From: DATGSL01 sp964645585 | GTDB lineage: Bacteria; Verrucomicrobiota; Verrucomicrobiia; Opitutales; T3Sed10-336 | Direction: 5' to 3' | NCBI GenBank assembly: GCA_964645585.1 | Contig: CAZYAN010000026.1 | Coordinates: 1-59,761, forward strand | Length of the DNA: 59,761 nucleotides | Part shown: piece after piece, positions 42,472-51,606 of the stretch | Layout: the number at the start of each line of letters is the position of its first letter | How positions within the stretch are numbered: position 1 is the first letter of the stretch | The notes under the pieces: generated by a model | Seen by the model: the letters and a program-made list of their open reading frames with translations, nothing else | What the model was told of the DNA's origin: nothing | Database searches by the model: none | Program-made: the position numbers and the translations under genes

Positions 42472-43295
42472 TCAAACGCACATTCAGCACCGTCTTCCTG
42501 TGGCTCGCCATTGGCGGGCTTCTTTATTTTTTCGGCGCGCCAGCGGGCGCGCTGCTCATCGCCTTCCTCGCCGCGGCGAGCCAGCGTGAACTCTACAGCA
42601 TGCTGGAAAAATGCGGCCATCGGCCGCTCTCCAGCATCGGTATCGCGCTCGGCCTCGTTTTACTGGCAATCGCGTACTTCGTGCCGGACCTGGTTCCCGA
42701 AGCGCTGGCGGTCGCACTGGTCGGCATCGCCGCGGCCGTTCTGGCATGTAAACCGGAAGAACGCGTCGGCGCGTTTCTCGCGACCGCAAGCGGGCTCGTT
42801 CTGATCCCGTTTCTGCTGCACTGCCTCATCCGGGTCCTGCATCTGGCGGGCGATCCGACGGCCGGATTGATTTTGGCGTTCTGGATCGTGCTCTTGGTCA
42901 AGTTCAGCGATATCGGCGCCTACCTAATCGGCACTCTTCTAGGGCGGCACAAACTCGCGCCTTCGTTGAGTCCAGGAAAAACCTGGGAGGGCGCGGCCGG
43001 CGGGCTGATTGTCTCGGCCGTCATGAGCGCCGTTTGGATCGCCCTGTTTCCCTCCGCCGCGCAATCCGTCGGGCTGACTCCGATCGGCGCGGCGCTCGCC
43101 GCACTCCCGATTGCGGCGGTTGGCATCGTCTCCGATCTTCTCGAATCGGCTTTCAAACGCGCGGCGAAGGTCAAGGATTCCGGGAATTCAATACCAGGAA
43201 TCGGCGGCGCCTTCGATCTGACCGACAGCTTAATCCTCAGCGTGCCGGTCGCCTACGTTTTGCTGCTGTTTTTTTCCAGACAAGCCGCCGGTTGA
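42468..43295 (+). CDS. cdsA: Phosphatidate cytidylyltransferase
   Basis: 275 residues from a GTG. CdsA makes CDP-diacylglycerol from phosphatidic acid and CTP. About eight hydrophobic segments are visible. The signature appears at the C-terminus as KRAAKVKDSGNSIPGIGGAFDLTDS; in most bacteria this reads P-G-H-G-G-x-x-D-R-x-D. Here the His is Ile and the Arg is Leu, while both catalytic Asp remain. This relaxed form is common in PVC bacteria. Operon neighbours are uppS (overlapping by four bases) and dxr (17 bases on). Confidence 0.93.
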   Translation: MIKRTFSTVFLWLAIGGLLYFFGAPAGALLIAFLAAASQRELYSMLEKCGHRPLSSIGIALGLVLLAIAYFVPDLVPEALAVALVGIAAAVLACKPEERVGAFLATASGLVLIPFLLHCLIRVLHLAGDPTAGLILAFWIVLLVKFSDIGAYLIGTLLGRHKLAPSLSPGKTWEGAAGGLIVSAVMSAVWIALFPSAAQSVGLTPIGAALAALPIAAVGIVSDLLESAFKRAAKVKDSGNSIPGIGGAFDLTDSLILSVPVAYVLLLFFSRQAAG

Positions 43296-43312
43296 TCCGC
43301 TTCGACTCGACA

Positions 43313-44485
43313 ATGACGGACCGAAAACGACGAATTGTTTTATTGGGCGCGACCGGCTCGATCGGCCAAAACACCTGCAAGGTCGTCGAACGACATCAAG
43401 ACCGCCTCGAACTCGTTGGCGCCGCCTGCCGCTCGCGGTACCAGGAACTGGCGGAGATCGTCCGGAAATTCCGCGTTCGCGAAGTCGCGATTTACGATGA
43501 GGACGCCGCCAGCGCCGCTCGCAAATCCGGATTATTTCCTTCTGACACGCGAATTCGGTCAGGATTGAACGGTCTCGTCGAGGTTGCCGCGTTGCCCGAA
43601 AGCGACATGCTGCTGTCAGCCGTCGTCGGCACGCTCGGGCTTAAACCGACACTCGCCGCGATCGAAGCCGGCAAGAATATCGCGCTCGCGAATAAGGAGA
43701 TTCTGGTTCTTGCGGGAAAATTCGTCACGGCGGCCGCCAAGAAACATGGGGTCGAAATCATTCCGGTCGACAGCGAGCACAGCGCGCTGTTTCAGTGCCT
43801 GCACGGAAGGAGGCGGGACGAGGTTTCGCGGCTGATCATCACGGCGTCGGGAGGGCCTTTTCTCGACCGGCCGCTCCGCAAGTTGAACGGCGTGACGCCC
43901 GGCGAGGCGCTCAAACATCCGACTTGGGACATGGGCCCGAAGGTCACGATCGACTCGGCCACCATGGCGAACAAGGGACTGGAACTGATCGAGGCGCACT
44001 GGCTTTTCGGCCTCCCGGCAAGCCGCATCGACGTCACGATTCATCCGCAGAGCATCGTGCATTCGCTGGTCGAGTTCGTCGATGGTTCGGTCCTTTCGCA
44101 ATTGAGTCCGCCGTGCATGACTTTCCCGATTCAGCACGCCCTGCTCTATCCCGACCGCGGGCCGGGTGTTGAGCCTGGCCTCGATTTCTCAAAGCGGTTT
44201 CAGCTCGATTTCCGTCCGGTGGAACACAACCGCTACCCGTGTCTGCAAGTCGCGCGGGAGGCGATGGAGGCTGGCGGCGTCGCGCCGGCGATCTTTAACG
44301 CGGCCAATGAAATCGCGGTGGAGGCATTTCTCAGCAATCGCCTGGGCTTCCTTGAAATTCCCGGCCTGATCCGTAATACGTTAGAGCGCTCGACACTATT
44401 CGAGCCGGCTCGCCTGGACGACGTCCTCGAGGCCGACGCCGATGCCCGACGCCGGGCCAGTCAGCTCATATCCGCTCATGCTTGA
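43313..44485 (+). CDS. dxr: 1-deoxy-D-xylulose 5-phosphate reductoisomerase
   Basis: 390 residues from the ATG at 43313. Second step of the MEP pathway: rearranges and reduces DXP to MEP with NADPH. Signatures: RRIVLLGATGSIGQNTCKVV at the start, ALANKEILVLAG near 120, the metal-binding PVDSEHSALFQCL near 145 and TASGGPF near 180. The later MANKGLELIEAHWLF plus VHPQSIVHSLVEF (read as IHPQSIVHSLVEF) are also present. Its last codons overlap the rseP start (ATG at 44478, stop at 44485). dxs is 36 kb away, ispG is next in the operon. Confidence 0.97.
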   Translation: MTDRKRRIVLLGATGSIGQNTCKVVERHQDRLELVGAACRSRYQELAEIVRKFRVREVAIYDEDAASAARKSGLFPSDTRIRSGLNGLVEVAALPESDMLLSAVVGTLGLKPTLAAIEAGKNIALANKEILVLAGKFVTAAAKKHGVEIIPVDSEHSALFQCLHGRRRDEVSRLIITASGGPFLDRPLRKLNGVTPGEALKHPTWDMGPKVTIDSATMANKGLELIEAHWLFGLPASRIDVTIHPQSIVHSLVEFVDGSVLSQLSPPCMTFPIQHALLYPDRGPGVEPGLDFSKRFQLDFRPVEHNRYPCLQVAREAMEAGGVAPAIFNAANEIAVEAFLSNRLGFLEIPGLIRNTLERSTLFEPARLDDVLEADADARRRASQLISAHA

Positions 44486-45911
44486 ATTGATCACTTCCAA
44501 CATCTGGCCCGTTTTCCTGATGATCCTCTTCTTCGGAGGATCGATTTTTGTCCATGAACTCGGCCACTTCCTCGCCGCTCGCCGCCGCGGCCTTGTTATC
44601 GAGCGTTTTTCGATTGGATTCGGTCCGAAAATTTTCTCCTGGACGCGGAACGGCGTCGAATATCGCCTCTCCTGGCTGCCGCTCGGCGGCTATGTCGCCC
44701 TCCCGCAACTGGCGGAAATGGGCGCGATCGAGGGTGAAAGCCAGAGTGATGTCCGGAACCTTCCGCCCCTGAGCTACAGTGACAAAATGATCGTCGCCGT
44801 CATGGGCGCGGTTTTCAACGTGATCTTCGCGTTTCTGCTCGCTTGCGTGATCTGGCAGGCAGGAAAACCGACCTCGGAGGATCAGCTCAGCACGAGCGTC
44901 GGCTACGTGGTTCCCACCTTTACGCTGGCCGACGGCTCCGAGGTAACCAGCCCGGCGGCCGAAGCCGGACTCCAGCCCGGTGACCGGATCGTCAGTATCG
45001 ACGGCAATCCGGTTAACGAGTTTGTCGACATCTCTCAGCACCTCGCCACCGGCACCGGCCGCGACTCCCAGAATCGGCCGATGGCGTTATTCGTGATTGA
45101 ACGCGACGGTCAGCAAATGGAGAAGACGCTCTACCCGCGCGTCAATGGCGTCGACCGTCTGCGTCAGATCGGCATCGCACCGCTCCATACGGTCGAGGTC
45201 GGCGCGCTGATCCGCGACTTTCCAGCCCAAGCCGCCGGCGTCGAAATCGGCGACCGGCTGACAGCGGTCGACGGACAGCCGGTTTACTCGACGCTGCAAG
45301 TGCATACATACATTCAGGAGCGGGCAAACGAGGCAATCGAGTTTACGTTCGTGCGCGACGGCAAGGAATTCAGCGTGACGATGACGCCAATGATGCGGGA
45401 ATTTCGCCAAGGCGAATTCGCCGCCGATGTCGGCTTTCGCACGCGAAGCAATCGTATTCTCATTCATCCCAATCCGTTCGAACAGGTCACCGACGTCGTG
45501 ACGATGACCTTCGGTGTGCTCGGCGCCCTCCTCCACCCGGATTCTGACCTCGGGGCGCAACACCTTTCGGGTCCGGCCGGAATCGTCCGTTTCTTCCACG
45601 CCGCCTCCTCGATCGACTGGCGCCTCGCCGTCTGGGTCGCCGTTTTGGTCAACATCAACCTCGCGATTCTCAACCTGCTGCCGATCCCGGTCCTCGACGG
45701 AGGACACATGGTCTACGCGACGATCGCGAAATTGCGGGGCAAGCCGCTCCCGGCAAATTTCGTCGCGACAACGCAAACGGTGTTTGTCCTTCTGCTCTTC
45801 GGCTTCATGCTTTATGTGAGTTTCTTCGACATCAGCCGATGGGTGCGCGACGCAAGTCGAGAGCGTTCCTATATTCAACCGGAGCTGATTACCGAGGAAA
45901 GTCATCCATAA
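44478..45911 (+). CDS. rseP: RIP metalloprotease RseP (site-2 protease)
   Basis: 477 residues from the ATG at 44478, which overlaps the dxr stop. A membrane zinc protease that cleaves transmembrane segments of anti-sigma factors and leftover signal peptides. HELGH lies near residues 26-30 in the first membrane helix, and the third metal ligand in NLLPIPVLDGGH near 395-406. Two PDZ domains are visible between (PAAEAGLQPGDRIVSIDGNPVNEF, and QAAGVEIGDRLTAVDGQPV). The position between dxr and ispG, after uppS-cdsA, is a common envelope-biogenesis cluster. No sigma/anti-sigma pair is in the window. Confidence 0.96.
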   Translation: MLELITSNIWPVFLMILFFGGSIFVHELGHFLAARRRGLVIERFSIGFGPKIFSWTRNGVEYRLSWLPLGGYVALPQLAEMGAIEGESQSDVRNLPPLSYSDKMIVAVMGAVFNVIFAFLLACVIWQAGKPTSEDQLSTSVGYVVPTFTLADGSEVTSPAAEAGLQPGDRIVSIDGNPVNEFVDISQHLATGTGRDSQNRPMALFVIERDGQQMEKTLYPRVNGVDRLRQIGIAPLHTVEVGALIRDFPAQAAGVEIGDRLTAVDGQPVYSTLQVHTYIQERANEAIEFTFVRDGKEFSVTMTPMMREFRQGEFAADVGFRTRSNRILIHPNPFEQVTDVVTMTFGVLGALLHPDSDLGAQHLSGPAGIVRFFHAASSIDWRLAVWVAVLVNINLAILNLLPIPVLDGGHMVYATIAKLRGKPLPANFVATTQTVFVLLLFGFMLYVSFFDISRWVRDASRERSYIQPELITEESHP

Positions 45912-45980
45912 GCGCCTTGAGGGTCACCCGGACGTTCATGCTGCCGGGCTGGCTTCGAAGCTTTTCACTCTCTCTCCGTC

Positions 45981-48053
45981 ATGTCTCCGTTTTGCCATTC
46001 TCTTACGCAAACCCGCCGGCGACCGACCCGCGAGGTGATGGTCGGCACCGTCGGCGTCGGCGGCGACAATCCGATCCGTATCCAGTCGATGACTACGTCC
46101 GACACCAAGGACGTCGCCGCCACGGTCGAGGAAGCCGTCGCACTCGCGGAAGCTGGATGCGAGATCGTCCGCGTGACGGCCCCGAATGTCACCGCCGCAC
46201 GCTGCCTCCAGGAGATTCGAAAAGAACTCGACCAGCGCAAGATCGACGTGCCGCTCGTCGCGGACATTCATTTTCTTCCCGCCGCGGCCATGGAAGCGGT
46301 CGAACACGTGGAGAAGGTGCGGATCAACCCCGGAAATTATGCCGACCGAAAAAAGTTCGCCGTCCGGGAATACACCGACAGCCAATACGAAGAGGAACTT
46401 CAGCGGCTTTATGAAGCTTTTTCACCGCTTGTAAAACGCTGCAAGGAGCTCGGGCGCTCGATGCGGATCGGCACGAACCACGGCTCGCTTTCCGACCGGA
46501 TCATGAACCGTTACGGCGACACGCCGCTCGGCATGGTGGAGTCGGCGATTGAGTTTTTGCGGATCGCCGACTCGCACGGCTACCGCGATATCATTCTCTC
46601 GATGAAGGCGAGCAATCCGAAGGTCATGATCCAGGCCTACCGCCTCCTCGCCGCGCGCCTCGATGAGGAAAACATGCCTTGCCCGCTCCACCTGGGCGTC
46701 ACCGAAGCCGGCGACGGCGAAGACGGGCGGGTCAAAAGCGCCATCGGAATCGGCAGTCTGCTCGCCGACGGATTAGGCGATACCATCCGCGTCTCGCTCA
46801 CGGAAGACTCGGTATATGAAATCCCGGTTGCCCGCGATTTGGCGGAAAAGTTCGCGGCGCAGACGCGGCCGGAAACCGATCAGCCGGCGGCGCCGCGGGA
46901 GCTTGTCACCCTCGCCGCCTCCTTCGCGGAATCCCCATTCTCATTTACCCGGCGCTCCGTCGCCGGACCGGCCTTGGGCGGGACTCTGCCAATCGCTCAC
47001 GACCAGCCGCCGCGGGTTTTCGCTCGAATCCCCAGGCATCTCTGGACGGCGCCCGACTTCGCTTCCCTTTTTCATCGGACCGCGCTTTCGCTTCGGGACA
47101 ATCCGATCGAAGGCATCGTTTTCGAAATCGAATCGACGGCCGACAAGGACGAGGCGATCACGGCCGCCGCCGGCCTTTTTGGACTTTCGGCGGCGGTTTT
47201 CGATTACACGAATTCCGGTAACGAACAGCTAGATACGCTGACGTTTCCAAAAACGAAACTCACCTGGATCGTCGCCCGGCGGTTTGCATCGGCCGATGGC
47301 GATCGACTTGCCGAGTTTCTCGTGACGTCGGAGCGCGGCGGTTTTGTTCCGGCGGTCGACCTGTCGCCTGCCGATCTCCCGGCTCTGAAGCCGCACCTGA
47401 TGGCCGCGCCGGGTCCTCTCATTTATTGCCTGAGCCAGCCAGCAGCCGATGCCCATTCCATCGGAACTGCCCGGGCTCTCGCCGGATTTCTGCGCGAGAA
47501 TCGAATCGACGCGCCGATCTGGATTCGGAACACGGGTGCGACAGCCTTTCGGCCCAAGCCCGGCTTTCTCAGTTGTCTTCTGGAAGCGAGCATCTTGACC
47601 GGAAGTCTGCTGTGCGACGGCATTGGCGATATTGTCAGTATCGAATCCGAAGACGATTTTGTCCGCGCCACGAAACTCGCTTATAACGTTCTGCAGGGAA
47701 GCGGCGCGCGGATTTCAAAGACCGAGTTTGTCGCCTGTCCCAGCTGCGGCCGCACGCTGTTCGATCTCCAGAGCACCACCCGGCGAATCCGCGAAAAAAC
47801 GGGACACCTGAAAGGCCTGAAAATCGCTATCATGGGCTGCATCGTGAACGGGCCCGGCGAGATGGCCGACGCCGATTTCGGCTACGTCGGGGGCGGCCCG
47901 GGCCGTGTGAATCTCTATGTCGGCAAAGAGTGCGTCGAATTCAATGTTCCCGCCGCCGAAGCCGACCAGCGTCTGATCGACCTGATCAAACGCCACGGCA
48001 AATGGACCGAACCCGAAGAGACCATCGCCGCCCCGCTCAGCACTCAACGATAA
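45981..48053 (+). CDS. ispG: 4-hydroxy-3-methylbut-2-en-1-yl diphosphate synthase, long form
   Basis: 690 residues, roughly twice the E. coli enzyme. IspG reduces MEcPP to HMBPP with a [4Fe-4S] cluster. The N-terminal TIM barrel is complete (GGDNPIRIQSMTTSDTKD, IRVTAPN, VPLVADIHF, VRINPGNY). An extra domain of about 270 residues (roughly 300-570) separates it from the cluster domain, as in chlamydiae, plants and Bacteroidetes. Ligands: Cys586 and Cys589 (VACPSCGRT), Cys620 (MGCIVNGPGE) and Glu627. The cluster domain reads GYVGGGPGRVNLYVGKE. It ends the uppS-cdsA-dxr-rseP run, 69 bases after rseP. Confidence 0.96.
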   Translation: MSPFCHSLTQTRRRPTREVMVGTVGVGGDNPIRIQSMTTSDTKDVAATVEEAVALAEAGCEIVRVTAPNVTAARCLQEIRKELDQRKIDVPLVADIHFLPAAAMEAVEHVEKVRINPGNYADRKKFAVREYTDSQYEEELQRLYEAFSPLVKRCKELGRSMRIGTNHGSLSDRIMNRYGDTPLGMVESAIEFLRIADSHGYRDIILSMKASNPKVMIQAYRLLAARLDEENMPCPLHLGVTEAGDGEDGRVKSAIGIGSLLADGLGDTIRVSLTEDSVYEIPVARDLAEKFAAQTRPETDQPAAPRELVTLAASFAESPFSFTRRSVAGPALGGTLPIAHDQPPRVFARIPRHLWTAPDFASLFHRTALSLRDNPIEGIVFEIESTADKDEAITAAAGLFGLSAAVFDYTNSGNEQLDTLTFPKTKLTWIVARRFASADGDRLAEFLVTSERGGFVPAVDLSPADLPALKPHLMAAPGPLIYCLSQPAADAHSIGTARALAGFLRENRIDAPIWIRNTGATAFRPKPGFLSCLLEASILTGSLLCDGIGDIVSIESEDDFVRATKLAYNVLQGSGARISKTEFVACPSCGRTLFDLQSTTRRIREKTGHLKGLKIAIMGCIVNGPGEMADADFGYVGGGPGRVNLYVGKECVEFNVPAAEADQRLIDLIKRHGKWTEPEETIAAPLSTQR

Positions 48054-48147
48054 TTCCGCGCCGAACGTCCACTGCCCCGAAAGCCGGTGTAGACCTCACT
48101 CCCGCAGCCATTCCGCATAAGGCGCCGCGGCGCGCGCGGCTGGCGTG

Positions 48148-48175
48148 TTGACCGATTCATTGAGGCCGTTTAATT
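48148..48175 (+). promoter_or_regulatory. Candidate promoter of the PepSY gene
   Basis: TTGACC at 48148-48153 and TTAATT at 48170-48175 with a 16-base spacer, in the gap after ispG. The predicted leader is about 45 bases. The -35 is strong and the -10 is weak. Confidence 0.35.
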
Positions 48176-48226
48176 TGAAACAGAGCTCGTTTCGGGCGAA
48201 AACAATAACCGTAATCCACGGATCTT

Positions 48227-48670
48227 ATGAAATCCAAGCTTTCCGCATTCCTGCTGAGCACGATCGTCTGCTTCCCCGCCATTTCCCTCTTTGGCGAGCG
48301 TCCGCCGGAAGGGAGCCAGCCGCTGCCCCACTTGCTCCAAACCGTCGAAGAACAAACCTCCGGCACCCTGACAGAAGCCGAATTCGACGACGGCCACTTG
48401 GAGGTTCGCGTCGCTGGCGAACGTTCCGAAAAGGTGTATCTTGATCCGCGGTCAGGCGAAATCGTTCGGCGAAAAGAAGTCCAATCGGACGAAACACCGC
48501 CGACCGGCTCGCTTCCCCTCTCGGAAATCGCGCGAATCGTCGAGGAGCGGGAGAAGGCCAAAATCACCGAGATCGAATTCGATGACGGTGTCTGGGAAAT
48601 CGAACTCCACGACGGCAGCCGCGAGATCGAGCTGAACGTCGACCCCGCAACCGGCGAACGCCGAAAATGA
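48227..48670 (+). CDS. Secreted tandem PepSY-like protein
   Basis: 147 residues: a signal peptide (MKSKLSAFLLSTIVCFPAISLFG) and two copies of a domain of about 60 residues. Each copy has the form L-x2-LLQTVEEQ / L-x2-IARIVEEREKAKITEIEFDDGVWEIELHDGSREIELNVDPATGE, that is, a helix, then the strand patterns 'T-E-(A/I)-E-F-D-D-G-x-x-E-(V/I)-x' and 'x-L-x-(D/V)-P-x-(S/T)-G-E'. PepSY domains are found in propeptides and stress-linked envelope proteins, where they can inhibit proteases. The second copy is close to consensus and the first is more diverged. It may be an extracellular inhibitor or a sensor; no target is indicated. Confidence 0.85.
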   Translation: MKSKLSAFLLSTIVCFPAISLFGERPPEGSQPLPHLLQTVEEQTSGTLTEAEFDDGHLEVRVAGERSEKVYLDPRSGEIVRRKEVQSDETPPTGSLPLSEIARIVEEREKAKITEIEFDDGVWEIELHDGSREIELNVDPATGERRK

Positions 48671-48718
48671 AACTGAAAATGACCTTGCGCTAATGGACGA
48701 TGGGGAACGCCGGTCCCC

Positions 48719-49930
48719 TCAATACCGCGGCATCGACGGATCAAACTCTCGTGCCCACGCATCGATTCCGCCGGCAATATTCGTGGCGCGCACGTAGCCG
48801 TGCTGGCGCAAAAAAGCGGTCACCTGCCGGCTCCGTCCGCCATGATGGCAGTAAACCAGCAGCGTTTTTCCCCGCGACAGCGTATCCAGGTGATCCGGAA
48901 TTTCCCGCATCGGAATCGCACGGCTGCCGGGTATTGAGCAAATCTCCGTTTCGAACGGCTCGCGCACGTCGAGCAGAACGGCGTCCCGGTCGCCTTCCAG
49001 AATCCGGCGGGCAGCGAGGATGTCGATCTCAAGCGGAATCTCATCAGGTGCCGCCGAATGACAAGCATCCCCGACGCCGTTCGCGTCGCACGCTTGTCCA
49101 TATTGGCCCGGCTCGATCGTGGTAATGGATGGACGCTCTCCGCAGAGCGGACACGATGGATCCCTTCGGATCTGGATCTTGCGAAATTCGCCGCGAAGCG
49201 CGTCAAAGACCAGCAGCCGCTCCCGGAGCGAATCGCCCGCGCCGAGGAGAAACTTGATCGCCTCCATCGCCTGCAAACTGCCAATCACGCCGCAAAGCGG
49301 GCCGAGCACACCCCCTTCCGCGCAATTCGGAACGGTTCCGGGCGCGGGAGGTTTGGGAAAAAGGCATCGGTAGCAAGGTCCTCCTCCCGCCGAATGAAAC
49401 AGCGACACCTGCCCTTCAAACTGAAAGATGCTGCCATACACGAGCGGCTTCCCCGCGAAAAAGGCGGCGTCATTGTCGAGGTAGCGCGTCGGAAAATTAT
49501 CCGCGCCGTCGACGATCACATCGTATTGCCGAAAGAGCTCAACCGCGTTCTCCGGGGTTACCCCGCTATCGTGGCGCACCACTCGCAGATCCGGGTTCAA
49601 CTCGCGGAGCCGCGCTTCGGCCGATTCGGTTTTTTTTTGTCCGATCGATGAAGAATGATGAATAACCTGCCGATGGAGGTTATGCACCTCAACCGCGTCA
49701 AAGTCCGCGATCCCGATTGTCCCCACGCCGGCCGCCGTCAAATAAAGCCCCGCCGGACTGCCCAGACCGCCGGCCCCGATCATCAGCACCCGGCTGGCCT
49801 TCAGCTTTCGCTGTCCTTCCAGACCAACCTCCGCTAACTGAATCTGCCGGCTGTAGCGCGCAATTTCCCGCGGCGCGAGTTTCGATTTTTCTCCTTCAAA
49901 TTTCCCCTGCATCAGTCGCATTTTCCTCAT
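48719..49930 (-). CDS. ThiF/MoeB-type E1 enzyme fused to rhodanese
   Basis: 403 residues from the ATG at 49930; ATGs at 49921 and 49912 are further candidates. The N-terminal part is an adenylating E1 (RYSRQIQLAEVGLEGQRKLKASRVLMIGAGGLGSPAGLYLTAAG). It has ATP Arg/Lys sites (VHNLHRQVIHHSSSIGQKK), CxxC zinc pairs (CYRC, CPLC) and the catalytic region NCAEGGVLGPLCGVIG. The C-terminal about 110 residues are a rhodanese with the active Cys in LLVYCHHGGRSRQV. This MoeZ-like fusion can adenylate and thiolate a Gly-Gly carrier such as ThiS or MoaD. ThiS is in the window, MoaD is not, so use for thiamine is an inference. It is divergent from manC. Confidence 0.93.
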   Translation of the reverse strand: MRKMRLMQGKFEGEKSKLAPREIARYSRQIQLAEVGLEGQRKLKASRVLMIGAGGLGSPAGLYLTAAGVGTIGIADFDAVEVHNLHRQVIHHSSSIGQKKTESAEARLRELNPDLRVVRHDSGVTPENAVELFRQYDVIVDGADNFPTRYLDNDAAFFAGKPLVYGSIFQFEGQVSLFHSAGGGPCYRCLFPKPPAPGTVPNCAEGGVLGPLCGVIGSLQAMEAIKFLLGAGDSLRERLLVFDALRGEFRKIQIRRDPSCPLCGERPSITTIEPGQYGQACDANGVGDACHSAAPDEIPLEIDILAARRILEGDRDAVLLDVREPFETEICSIPGSRAIPMREIPDHLDTLSRGKTLLVYCHHGGRSRQVTAFLRQHGYVRATNIAGGIDAWAREFDPSMPRY

Positions 49931-50046
49931 AAATCCAGCGCGACGGCAAACCTTCGCATTCTGAACCAGGAAGATTGTAAGAGCGCGCCTGATATGCAAC
50001 TGTTCCAGCGGGGTTCATCTATTTTGTCGAACGTGTAACTAGAACT

Positions 50047-51135
50047 ATGAGTGATCCTTTCGTTGTGATTATGGCTGGGGGACGCGGCGAGCGATTTTGG
50101 CCGCAAAGCCGGCTGCGCCGTCCAAAACATTTGCTTCCGATCGTCGGCGACAAGCCGATGCTCGCTCAAACAGTCGATCGTCTCGAAGGCGTGGTCCCGA
50201 CGCGGAACATTTTCGTCATCACCAACCGGGAACAGCGCGAGGCGGTGGTTGAAACCGTGCCTTCACTTCCGCCGGAGAATGTCGTCGCGGAACCGGTCGG
50301 ACGGGATACCGCCGCCGCGGTAGGCCTCGCCGCGCTCCTCGTGAAGCAGCGCGACAAGGACGCGATTTTCACCATCCTTCCAGCCGATCACGTCATTCAT
50401 AACGTCGAGGCATTTCAACGGACGCTTCGCCGAGCAATTGATCTTGCCCAGCAACACCCCGCACTCGTCACCATTGGAATCCAGCCGAATCATCCGGCGA
50501 CGGGTTACGGATATATCGAACTGGGTGATGCGGTCGAAGGTGCAGATGAAACAGGCGCGTTTCACGTCAGGCGCTTTGTCGAAAAACCAGTTCTCGAAAC
50601 CGCTAAACGTTATATTGAATCGGGCGATTTTGTCTGGAACGCCGGAATGTTCACCTGGAAAACCTCCGTCATCGTAAAGGAGATCGCCCGCCACGTCCCT
50701 GAACTTTATTCCGGACTCCAGCAAATCGAATCCGGCCTTGCCGATGGCGCGGAGGTTGATGCCGTGCTCGATCGGGTTTACCCAGGTTTGCCCAGAATCT
50801 CGATCGACTACGCCGTGATGGAAAAGGCCGAAAACGTCCTCACCGTTAAAGCCGAATTCGACTGGGACGACGTCGGTTCCTGGCCGGCAATCGCGCGTCA
50901 TTTTAAACCTGACGATTCCAGCAATGTCGCCCGCGGCGAAGTCGTCCTCGAAGACGCGCGCGGCAATATTGTTGTTTCGGAAGGCAATCATCTTGTCGCA
51001 GCCGTCGGTGTGGACGATCTAATTGTCATTCACACCGGCGATGCCACCCTCATTTGCCGAAAGGATCGCGCCGAGGACATCAAAAAGGTCGTCACACAAC
51101 TCGGCGACCGGCCTCAATGGCGCGGCCTCGTTTGA
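50047..51135 (+). CDS. manC: Mannose-1-phosphate guanylyltransferase
   Basis: 362 residues. Makes GDP-mannose, a donor for surface glycans. The nucleotidyltransferase motif GGRGERFWPQSRLRRPKHLL occurs at the start. Further blocks are PADHVIHNV, the sugar-binding GYGYIELG and FVEKP, then GNAGMFTWKTSV (read as WNAGMFTWKTSV). The last is SIDYAVMEKAENVLTVKAEFDWDDVGSW. The shorter form, without the C-terminal phosphomannose-isomerase cupin, fits single-function ManC. Followed by ruvX after three bases. Confidence 0.94.
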   Translation: MSDPFVVIMAGGRGERFWPQSRLRRPKHLLPIVGDKPMLAQTVDRLEGVVPTRNIFVITNREQREAVVETVPSLPPENVVAEPVGRDTAAAVGLAALLVKQRDKDAIFTILPADHVIHNVEAFQRTLRRAIDLAQQHPALVTIGIQPNHPATGYGYIELGDAVEGADETGAFHVRRFVEKPVLETAKRYIESGDFVWNAGMFTWKTSVIVKEIARHVPELYSGLQQIESGLADGAEVDAVLDRVYPGLPRISIDYAVMEKAENVLTVKAEFDWDDVGSWPAIARHFKPDDSSNVARGEVVLEDARGNIVVSEGNHLVAAVGVDDLIVIHTGDATLICRKDRAEDIKKVVTQLGDRPQWRGLV

Positions 51136-51138
51136 AGT

Positions 51139-51606
51139 ATGCCCGTGTATTTGGGAATTGATTACGGCGAGAAACGGATCGGCCTCAGCATCGCCGACGA
51201 CCTCGGCCTCGCGTCGCCTCTTCCCGCCGCGGTCGAGCCGAACAAAAAAGAACGCATCCGCCGCATCGAGTCGGTTGTCCGCGAACGCCGGATAACCGAC
51301 CTCGTTATCGGCCACCCGCTCAACATGGACGGCACAGCCGGTTTTAAAGCCAAGGAAGCCGAACGTTTCGCGGAACTTCTTCGCGAGCGACTTCAACTTC
51401 CGGTCCACTTGGTCGACGAACGGCTGACATCCCACGAAGCCGAAAACCTCCTGAAACAGCGGCGGCGCAAAATTTCGCGTGCATCAGGGGAAATCGATTC
51501 CCTCGCCGCCGCATTGATTTTGCAGGATTTTCTCGACCGGCTCGCGCCGCCCCTCGAACCCAATCCGTTTCCCGAGGATGACGACGAAGACGAGTGGGAC
51601 GACTAA
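51139..51606 (+). CDS. ruvX: Putative pre-16S rRNA nuclease (RuvX/YqgF)
   Basis: 155 residues. RNase H-like fold: the first acid lies in GIDYGEKRIGLSIADDLG near residue 8, the second in DERLTSHEAE near 92, and the third in SGEIDSLAAALILQDFLD near 123. YqgF matures the 5' end of 16S rRNA; it has also been called a Holliday junction resolvase. The C-terminal acidic tail (FPEDDDEDEWDD) overlaps the start of truA by 29 bases. It lies in a compact manC-ruvX-truA run. Confidence 0.95.
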   Translation: MPVYLGIDYGEKRIGLSIADDLGLASPLPAAVEPNKKERIRRIESVVRERRITDLVIGHPLNMDGTAGFKAKEAERFAELLRERLQLPVHLVDERLTSHEAENLLKQRRRKISRASGEIDSLAAALILQDFLDRLAPPLEPNPFPEDDDEDEWDD

